Assembly (NCBI RefSeq): GCF_027943255.1 | Contig: NC_072893.1 | Location: forward strand, 100,385,784-100,449,783 | From: Anastrepha obliqua | Lineage: Eukaryota; Arthropoda; Insecta; Diptera; Tephritidae | Direction of reading: 5' to 3' | DNA: 64,000 nucleotides | Shown here: positions 56,517 to 64,000 of the stretch, piece by piece | How the letters are laid out: every line of letters starts with the position of its first letter | Position numbering within the stretch: position 1 is the stretch's first letter | Program-made: the position numbers and the translations under genes | Notes under the pieces: model-generated | The model's database searches: none | What the model saw: only the letters and a program-made list of their open reading frames with translations | What the model was told of the DNA's origin: nothing

Positions 56517-58026
56517 GAAATATTTTGATCCAACACATTTTCATATCTTCCGGAAGGATAGAGGAGTCTTTTTTCAACTTACGAACAAAGACAATCGAGT
56601 TCGGTATGTGGCATACCCTGCATGTTGATAACATTGCTACGCTTTGTGAAAATACTGAAAATATTAATTTCTGTATTCTCGTTGATTTTAAACTCACTGA
56701 TGTTAGTTGGGTGTAAGAGACTTGACAAGGTGCAAAGACTAGCATCTGTTTTGATAACCGGTGCCATGTCAACCACACCATCGAAAGCATTATATGCGGC
56801 ACTAAACCTCCTTCCGGTAGATCTGCAGGCAATATATAACGCACGCAGTGCGGCAATAAGGCTGAACACTCTAAACAAGTGGGTAAACGAGGATTATGGC
56901 CACGGTAAAATCCTGGCTGGCACTCTGGGGCTTCCCGGACTGGTGGACTATGCACTCCCGCCTATACTTGCCATTACATCGTTTACGACCCTCCTACCCT
57001 CAAGGGAAGAGTGGGAACGGGACGACGTGAGACAGGGCGAGTCCATCCATGTTTACACACATGGCTCAAAGCTCGAGGGCAGGGTGGGCGGAGGTGTATA
57101 TTCTGAACATCTGGGGATCTCCTTCAGTTTTCGGCTCCCCGACTACTGTAGTGTCTTTCAGGCTGAACTGATGGCAATAATAAAAGCCGCGACATTGATA
57201 CAGTGTGAAGCGATTTCCGGAAATGATATCTACATTTTCACTGAAAGCCAAGCGGCGATAAAATACCTCACAAAACAGTCGACAACCTCCAAGGTAGCCA
57301 TGAAATGCCGCACATCTCTTAACGAGATGACTGAGTTATTTCACCTAAAAGTAACATGGGTTCCTGGCCATCGCGACATTGAGGGTAACTGTAGAGCCGA
57401 TGAACTAGCAAGACTCGGCACTAAACTGTCTGACGAGCAAATAGATAATGACATAGGGATACCCTTACAAACATGTAAGCTACACATCCTTGAAGAAATT
57501 GTAAGAAAGCAAATGAAAGATGGCGAAATGAAGCAACCTGCAAAATCGCCTGTCAACTTTGGCCAACTCTAAATGCTAAACGCACAGAATCTCTGCTAAG
57601 CCAAAATAAACACAGTCTTAGCACATTGATCTCAGTCATAACGGGGCACTGCCTAATAGGCAGACACGCCCAAAGGATGGGTGTGCAAACACATGACTTC
57701 TTTAGAAGTTGTCTAGATGAGGACGAGGAAGAGACAATCTCGCACCTACTGTGTCACTGCCCTGCTCTATCCAGACGCAGGTTTACTATTCTGGGTAGAC
57801 AATTCTTTAGTGAGCTAGAAGACCTTAGTACTATAGAAATCAGAGATATTTTAAAATTTTTGAAAAGCACACACTGGTTTTAGGAGAGATAGGGACAAGC
57901 TCCCCACGCGGCATCAGAATGGGCTATGAGCCTGAGTGTGTCCCACAGGACAACCGCTTCAACCTAACCTAACGTAGTTGGGTGTACCACCGAATGCTAT
58001 CAGAGCTCTCGAAACAAATTTTTTAG
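56517..58026 (+). pseudogene. possible LRR-like coding exon split by a LINE
   Basis: After a polypyrimidine stretch ending AG (56516), a frame reads SGRIEESFFNLRTKTIEFGM, then WHTLHVDNIATLCENTENIN and FCILVDFKLTDVSWV to 56715. After removal of the LINE at 56716-57974 and one copy of its 12-bp target duplication, the same frame continues YHRMLSELSKQIF to a donor-like GTAAAT at 58027. Spacing of Leu/Cys/Asn residues recalls F-box/LRR proteins, but no homologue is identified. Could be a dead gene, an old element, or chance. Confidence 0.3.
56716..57974 (+). mobile_element. jockey-type LINE 3' end, 5'-truncated, with target duplication
   Basis: Flanked by TAGTTGGGTGTA (56704-56715 and 57975-57986). 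It encodes the RT C-terminus (KRLDKVQRLASVLITGAMST) and an RNase H domain: VYTHGSKLEGRVGGGVYSEH (first Asp changed to His), CSVFQAELMAI (Glu kept), FTESQAAIKYL (Asp changed to Glu), CRADELARLG (Asp kept). A frame break at 57570 precedes GHCLIGRHAQRMG and the HLLCHCPALSRRR knuckle, ending 57883. The 3' end is CAACCTAACCTAAC. Confidence 0.85.
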
Positions 58027-58094
58027 GTAAATCTCTTGTCTTTGTGAACGAAAATTTATTATCTATTTAATTTGTTTGATATTAGAGCAATTTT

Positions 58095-58290
58095 AAGCCC
58101 TGCCAGTAAGGTGCAGTCACCGGCCGTCATCGTCTAACTCATCTCTCGGTAGGCCCAGGAAACGTGCTGTTTCCACAGGTTGGGTTTAGAGGGAGAGGGG
58201 TGTTAGGTGAGTGCTTTTGAGAGGGCATGTGAATGGGTGGTTAGTATCGTGCGGAGTGCCTTCACATGCCAGACATATATTGGATTAGTA
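58095..58290 (-). mobile_element. LINE family L1a 3' fragment
   Basis: The minus strand matches the C-terminal end of the LINE at 43455-45655: CTCCTACTAATCCA, then GGCATGTGAAGGCACTCCG, CACATGCCCTC and TTTCCTGGGCCTACC. About 200 bp, frame decayed. Confidence 0.7.
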
Positions 58291-58490
58291 GGAGTTTATT
58301 TATTTAGTTTTTACGGTCTTAAGACCTAATTTATACATTTATATGCTTATAAATAAACAATATTCCTAAAATATATAAACAATATTCCTACATATGTATA
58401 TGTGTACAAAGAGAAATTATAGTTTACAATTATAAATTTTTTACAGCGTAATTTATAGTTTAACATAGTTAATGTAATACATATTTGTTG

Positions 58491-58615
58491 TTGTTGTTGT
58501 AGCAGCATAAACATTCCCCATACTTACATACGAGGAATACTGCTGGACTGACAGTCCTTGGCCGGATATAAATCCGGGTCGTTTCGGTAACGTAGAATCG
58601 ACTGTCGTGGAAACG
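58491..58615 (-). mobile_element. short internally deleted LINE derivative
   Basis: In minus orientation it begins near CCACGACAGTCGATTCTACG, continues ATCCGGCCAAGGACTGTCAG, and ends TTTATGCTGCTACAACAACA with CAA repeats. Both ends match the LINE at 12589-16525, while the body is only about 125 bp. Confidence 0.75.
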
Positions 58616-58821
58616 GTAATTTGCCCTGCTTTATATTAAAAACGAACTTCATTGTGTGATAAAATATTTGCTGTTTCACGCTCAGAAATTCAAGTCTTTG
58701 ATAATTTTTTTTATGGGTGTATCATAAACCTTATTCAAAGAGAATCGCATAGCTCTGTTTTGCTTTTTTTGTAGTTTCTCAACTTGTGTGTCGCTAGCCA
58801 TGAAAAAATCGTTGGACAGTA

Positions 58822-60222
58822 CAGGGTGAACGAAACAAAACACCATAACTTTTTGTGTGAAATTAGTTTTTATTGGTTTCAAAGGCAAAATTGTTCAAAA
58901 ATGATTGCAATTTTAACATATATTCACTTTAGCTCGATATGACCACCTTTTGCCTTGACTATAGCCTTCAAACGGTCAAAAAATGAGTTGAATGCTGCAC
59001 CAATGTGATCTTGAGATATTTTGGCCCATTCTCTTATAATCGCATTTTTCAGCGCATCCATACTGGCATATTTTTTAGCCCTCACCTTGCTCTCCATAAT
59101 GGACCAGATGGAATAGTCCATCGGATTTGCGTCTGGCAAATTCGAAAGCCATTGTGTGGACGAAATGAAGTGTTTTGACATGTTTTGAACATGTTTTTTA
59201 ACCATTCTTGGTTCACACGAGCTTTATAAGACGGTGCCGAGTCCTGTTGGAACGTCCATGGTCTACGACCGAATTTTTTTTGTCCACGGCTCTAAAGCAG
59301 CTTCTAAAACATTTTCTCGAGAATAAGTCGCATTCACTCTGACACCAGGCTCGATAAAAAGGGTTGGAGGGCGTCCATCAGCGGTCACTGCGGCCCAAAC
59401 CTTTACTTGCGATGGGAAATTGCTTCGAGTGGCCATACGTAGGCTCAAATTCTCGTATGGCGTTCGGTCAAGGCGGCCGCCGTAGCCGAATGGGTTGCTG
59501 CGTGACTACCATTCGGAATTCACAGAGAGAACGTCGGTTCGAATCTCGGTGAAAACACCAAAATTAAGAAAACCCTTTTTCTAATATAATAGCGGTCGCC
59601 CCTTGACAGGCAATGGCAAACCTCCGAGTGTATTTCTGCCATGAAAAAGTTCCTCAGAAATATCTGCCGTTCGGAGTCGGCTTATAACTGTAGGCCCCTC
59701 CATTTGTGGAACAACATCAAGACGCACATCACAAATAGGAGGAGGAGCTCGGCCAAACACCCAAAAAGGGTGTACGCGCCAATTATATATATATATATAT
59801 GTTCAGTCAAGTAAACACGATCGTTTTGAGTGTTTTATGCGAATTTTTTTTATCAGAAAACACGTTCGTGCAAGCGCAACAGTGGTTTTTTTTGGTCCAC
59901 CACCATATCGTTTTGCAATGCTACCAGTATCATTGTAACGTTTTAAGGAGCGATACACAAACATTTTATTCACTTTGAGGTGACTGAGCTCACGAACAAT
60001 GGCTGGTTGTGATTTTCCAACCAAATAAAACGCAATCACACTTTTACGTTTGAATTCCATCACAGAAAAAAAAAAAAACTCAACAAAACTGAGACGCAAA
60101 TGCTTCTGATGGCTTATAAAGAATATATTGAGCTGTGATTAGAATAATTTTGACGTTGATGTCATGAGCTGTTTTACATATACAAGCAGTGTGAAGTTGG
60201 TAACAGTTCATATCGTTCACTG
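58822..60222 (-). mobile_element. mariner-type element (maT/DD37D-like) with SINE inside
   Basis: Ends CAGGGTGAACGAAACAAAAC and the inverse of CAGTGAACGATATGAACTGT with TA on both sides. The transposase starts at 60059 (MEFKRKSVIAFYLVGKSQPA, KVNKMFVYRSLKRYNDTGSI). After the SINE come SQVKVWAAVTADGRPPTLFI, FQQDSAPSYKARVNQEWLKN (second Asp), and LPDANPMDYSIWSIMESKVR (third Asp), ending ending at 58927 (AKGGHIELK). The first Asp block falls at the SINE/deletion region and is missing. Frameshifted. Confidence 0.82.
59473..59800 (+). mobile_element. tRNA-derived SINE, full-length
   Basis: Begins GCGGCCGCCGTAGCCGAATG with A-box, B-box GGTTCGAATCTC, and ends CGCGCCAATTATATATATAT. Flanked by GTTCGGTCAAG (59462-59472) and GTTCAGTCAAG (59801-59811), an 11-bp target duplication with one change. 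Inserted into the mariner-type transposon. Confidence 0.9.
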
Positions 60223-60734
60223 TATATAAAATGCGGCTCAACTATTGATCTATGAACCAAACTTTTATACCTCTTTCCTATGTACTTGCATGATCTTTTC
60301 ACGAGCCCGATTTTTTTCGCAATCTTATTAACTGTATATTCAACGTCCTCTTCAAATTTTAAGTTATGTATAGTCCAAGATATTTAGTTACTTTTACTTC
60401 TTCAATTCTCTCATTTTTTATTTCTAAGCTGTGGTCCCTTATTGCTCTACAAAGAATCATAAACTTTGTTTTTGTCAGATTTAGTTTTAAGTTTATTTAC
60501 GCACAGCCAATTGTATAAAGAGTCAAGATCTTCTTGCATTTTTGTTACTGCTCTAGGCCGATTTCTATCGCTGACTGTTAAGAGAGTATCGTCAGATGAG
60601 TCTATAAGCGTTTGTTGCTTCCGATCTGACAAGAAATTACCATTCAAGTTCACGGTTCTCCACACCGAATTTTTTTTTAACTATTTCCCGATCAGTCGTC
60701 TCGAAAGCGCTTCTAAGGTCAATAAATACTGCTA

Positions 60735-62073
60735 AATGGTGATTTTTTTAAGATCTAAAGGAAAGTTTTTCAAAAAAATACACGTAAAATTCAGAAAAAT
60801 GCATGAAATGTTTATTTAAATCGATAGTACAGTCCATATAATTTAATGTTTGAAGATTATTTCATGCAAATGTTGACCGCAACTGCGCTTAGTCCAATTT
60901 TGGCATACTCTTTCCAATGTTTCGGCCAGTATCTCACATATAAATGCTTTAATGTTGTCTTCCAATCCGTTAATTGAAGCAGGCTTGTCTGAATAGGCGT
61001 TATATCGCACGATCTGGATGGCCGATTGACAGGTCCCGAACGCGAAATAAAATATTCACCGAACTCGCCTCTCAACAAGTCCATTGTTACGCGTGCTGTG
61101 TGGCGTGTGGCACTGTCTTGCTGAAACCACATGTCATGCATTTTGGGGGAAAAAACAAGTTGGATATCATTTCACGGTAGCGCTCACCATTCACAGCTAC
61201 GTTATGATTCGCAGCATCTTTGAAGAAGTACAATCCAATGATACCTCCAGCCCATAAACCGCACCAAACTGTGACCTTTTCTGGATACATTGGTAGCTCT
61301 TGCAATTCTTCTGGTTGATCTTCACTCCAAAATCGAATTCTGCTTATTTACGTACCCATTGATCCAAAAATGAGCTTCGTCGCTGAACACAATTTTCGAT
61401 AAAAAAGTGGATCTTCGGCCAACTTACTAAGGGCCCATTCACCAAAAATTCTGCGTTGCGGTAGGTCGTTCGGCTTCAATTCTTGCACCAGCTGTATTTT
61501 GAAAGGCTTCACACCTAAATCCTCTCGCAAAATTTTCCACGTTGTTGAGTAACAGGCCCCATCACTGCGAACTGCGACGAACCGATAATTAATAGTCATG
61601 TTGTTGTTGTTGTTGTTGTAGCAGGATAAATATTCCCCATACATATACGAGGAATGCTGCTGAAGTGACAGTCCTTGGCCGGATATAAATCCAGGTCGTT
61701 CCGGTTACGTAGAACCGACTGTCGTGTCATCATTAACACTGGCCGATACAGCTGCGATATTTTCTTCAGTTCGCACTCTAAGTAATAATGTAAATTTGGT
61801 TCTAAATTTAGTCACAATAGCTCGAATAGCCGCTTCAGTGGGTCGATTAAACTGAGCATAAAATGGAAGAAGCGCGCGATAAACTTTCTTAAAAGAACAC
61901 GCATTTTTATAATAAAATTCAATGATTATTTGCAAGCGTTGCTCGTTTGTAAGACGATTCATGGTTAAATTATGGACCAAACTGAAGATGTTTGACAGTG
62001 AAACAAAACACGAAACGTGCGTCAGCTGTTTAAACCAACAGTTTAAAAAGATAATAGCTAAAAAATCACCCTT
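60735..62073 (-). mobile_element. IS630/Tc1-type element (family G), most complete copy
   Basis: Inverted ends AATGGTGATTTTTT and AAAAAATCACCCTT, TA duplications at 60733-60734 and 62074-62075. Minus-strand transposase: start at 61962 ([40 protein letters not shown]), then a short element insert, then [30 protein letters not shown] (first Asp region, shifted), [20 protein letters not shown], and WFQQDSATRHTARVTMDLLR (second Asp). The last block near 60990 is altered (RSCDITPIQ). Frameshifts make it inactive. Confidence 0.82.
61597..61725 (-). mobile_element. short internally deleted LINE derivative
   Basis: Reverse copy: the GTTGTTGTTGTTGTTGTAGC end at the left and GTAGAACCGACTGTCGTG at the right. 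It interrupts the family G transposase just before the LSIRR-type region. Flanks share GTCAT, a likely short target duplication. Confidence 0.8.
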
Positions 62074-62179
62074 TATATACATACATAGTCCTGCCATAAG
62101 TTCTGTTATAAGTTAAGTCCGTTATAGATATGAAATACTAAATACTTAAAATAAAATTAATATCATTTGAAATGATCAC

Positions 62180-62900
62180 CAATTGATTTTACACACGCCT
62201 TCAAATGATTAAGCCATTTAGCTATTACAGCATGCACGGTTTCCATGGATATTGACGTCGCTGCTCGAAGCAAAGATTGAGACTCTCCAAATTACTGGAC
62301 TTCCAGACGGCCAATCTTCTGCGATGTAACGACTTTGCAAGACACTCCCCACCAAACCATTACGTACATATGTTAGTCTGGATGGTGGTCACGCGGAACT
62401 TTTGAACAAATTTTTTTTACATCTTTAGAAGTTTTAGCATAGATTTTGTCATTTTGCTTATTAAAAACTTCTTCAACAGTGAAAATTTTCTCATCTGTGA
62501 AAATAATATTTTCATGGCCGTTGACTGCGTGTCACCGAAGAAGCAGCCACCAGCTGAGCGACGGAAGGCTTTTATGGAGATCATCTCTAATTCGTCTTGA
62601 CAAGAATCTGGTCGATACATTTATTTCCCTGGACATGATTTTCTGCTTTCTAAGGGGACTTCTTCGAATTCTTTATCGAACGGTTTTTATGGCTGCACTG
62701 GTTCGAACCACTCGAGGACGACCACTTCTTTTTCTGTCTGTAACTTCAGACGTTTGGGAAAAATGATTTATTGTGTGCTTAACAAAGCAATTCGTAAAAC
62801 TCACTTGTATTTCTACCACACTTATGTAATGCAATCACTACAATGCGATTTTCCTTCTCCTGTGTCACAGAATTTATGGCAAGACTAAGCATTTTCAATG
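62180..62900 (-). mobile_element. Tc1/mariner-type element remnant (family A)
   Basis: Minus-strand scraps match 5865-6660: NGHENIIFTDEKIFTVEEVF, the first catalytic Asp block, near 62520-62450, and RRSAG/KAFRRS near 62560. The outer end near 62870-62892 has AGAATTTATGGCAAGACTAAGC. Multiple stops. Confidence 0.6.
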
Positions 62901-63225
62901 TATGTATATATACTATTTTCGACTGCTAATCATTTGGATATATTATATTTTATAATATATGCCCGAAAATCAGTTCTATAGTCGCTAAGATTTTTTCAAA
63001 ATATTGAACTGTAAAATACATACGTATTTGTCTTTTGAGAAAAATTATTTTTTTTGTGCATACATTGTTCATAAGTCCTCATGGACGAAACAATAAAGAA
63101 TATACGATCTTATATATTATATATTTATTTCTATTACTAGGATCGTATTATATTTATATATATATGTGTGTTTTCATTCTCAGCGTTCCTGTTTTCGGGT
63201 GGTTCTAAAACAAATTTAATTGAAA
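62901..63225. other. upstream region of the gene at 63226
   Basis: AT-rich with TATATA runs at 63110-63170. TTTTCATTCTCAG at about 63172-63181 is a plausible 5' UTR splice acceptor in front of the ATG. Confidence 0.35.
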
Positions 63226-63603
63226 ATGGATTCGGATGATTCTAACCCGGGATCTTCGGTATCAAATTCATCATCAAATTCATCGGAGAATTCACGATCT
63301 TCACCCGAACCTTCAAATGAAGTGGAAGCCATAAACACACTCAATGTGGAGGCAGGTGAAAATGTGGAAGGACAAGAATTATCGAGATCAAATTCACGGT
63401 GTTCAAATGATGGTGCGAATTCTCCACATTCGTCCTCCAAATCTGAATTTAATTCTTCATCGTCTTCTTCGTCTAGTGATAACGAAATCGATGGTATAAA
63501 ATCGCCTGTCGAAAATTCACCCACTAAAAGTAAGCGTATGAAGCATTTATTTCTACAAAAACGTCTTATTATAAAGAATTACAAAGTAGAGAAACTTTCA
63601 TAA
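63226..63603 (+). CDS. Ser/Asp-rich N-terminal exon of an unidentified gene
   Basis: ATG at 63226 (context GAAA-ATG-G) opens MDSDDSNPGSSVSNSSSNSS, a low-complexity acidic serine-rich N-terminus with a second SSSSSSSSDNEID cluster, of the kind found in nuclear regulators and full of possible CK2 sites. A good donor (AAAA/GTAAGC) at 63530 probably ends the exon at 63529 after KSPVENSPTK. Reading through gives a 126-residue protein ending KNYKVEKLS, less likely. No domain is recognisable, so no function is assigned. Confidence 0.55.
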   Translation: MDSDDSNPGSSVSNSSSNSSENSRSSPEPSNEVEAINTLNVEAGENVEGQELSRSNSRCSNDGANSPHSSSKSEFNSSSSSSSSDNEIDGIKSPVENSPTKSKRMKHLFLQKRLIIKNYKVEKLS

Positions 63604-64000
63604 ATCAAAATATCTCTTATCATACAAGTTATGTTTTCTTAATTTTTGTTTAGTTTATTTATTTTCTTTCTAATTGTACCAGTATACATGACTTTGGTTC
63701 TCAAATAATTAGTAATATTTGGTTAAAATAATTTCCGCATTTCTAAAATGGTACAATTGGTAAAATTGGTACAGAGTAAAAACTTGCAGACTGCTGTTAA
63801 ATGGTATATTATTTATAAATGTTCAACTTCGGTTATTGTGCCTAATAAGTTCATTTCCCCTCTTCTTCTTCAAAGCTTTTCAGGATTATAAAAACATTGA
63901 AACATAGTTTTATGTCACAGTGGAACACCAGATTCTTTGATAAATATCCAACGCCACTGAAAGTTGAACTGAAATTTGTATTCCAGTGTTCTTTTCAGTT
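63604..64000. other. probable intron to window end
   Basis: AT-rich sequence after the candidate donor; no further exon recognised before the window ends. Confidence 0.3.

Larger units (their letters stand above)
58670..60725 (-). pseudogene. CR1/jockey-type LINE fragment split by a transposon
   Basis: The right part (60725-60225) has AVTKMQEDLDSLYNWLCVNK just after the RT motif C region. The left part (58819-58670) has ASDTQVEKLQKKQNRAMRFS and KVYDTPIKKIIKDLNF from the C-terminal RT region. The two parts are separated by the mariner-type element 58822-60222. Confidence 0.75.

Overview
This is a TE-rich dipteran nuclear window, probably from a tephritid-like fly. The evidence is spliced host genes with GT-AG introns, AT-rich intergenic DNA, and many Tc1/mariner, non-LTR, SINE and Helitron relics. 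The species assignment is inference; no sequence marker fixes it. No rRNA, true tRNA, CRISPR or prokaryotic operon was seen.

Host genes. (1) Atg5 lies on the minus strand, 1795-23356. It has six exons and all junctions stay in frame, giving a 276-aa protein. Two introns of about 9.7 and 10.9 kb are packed with transposons. (2) An ABHD11-like alpha/beta hydrolase lies on the plus strand, 27754-30867, with five exons and 298 aa. (3) unc-119 lies on the minus strand, 37250-51202, with three recognised exons and 228 aa, and introns of about 8.6 and 4.7 kb. (4) A Ser/Asp-rich N-terminal exon of an unidentified plus-strand gene starts at 63226 and probably splices out of the window. Two more possible exons are reported at low confidence (53540-53606, and 56517-58026 split by a LINE).

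Mobile layer. At least five mariner/Tc1-type families are present, mostly as internally deleted or frameshifted copies with recognisable terminal inverted repeats and TA duplications. Also present are a tRNA-derived SINE in about ten copies, a non-LTR family (12.6-16.5 kb, 43.5-45.7 kb and fragments) with short internally deleted derivatives, an RTE-type LINE with a nearly open reverse transcriptase frame (48.1-50.1 kb), jockey/R1/CR1-type fragments, Bel/Pao and Gypsy scraps, a non-autonomous Helitron, a Tigger-like element, and a TTAA-flanked element.

Most unusual regions. Around 16.7-22.7 kb, inside Atg5 intron 2, a composite family carries 96-bp tandem repeats with a GC-rich hairpin. One array is flanked by inverted arms, like a foldback element. 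Two mariner copies (7.3-10.4 kb and 13.3-15.4 kb) share a SINE inserted at exactly the same site with the same target duplication and the same frameshift. This suggests the SINE was carried as cargo by a dead mariner. Insertions are often nested three deep (46.3-50.7 kb; 17.6-19.8 kb; 58.7-60.7 kb), so relative ages can be read from the sequence.
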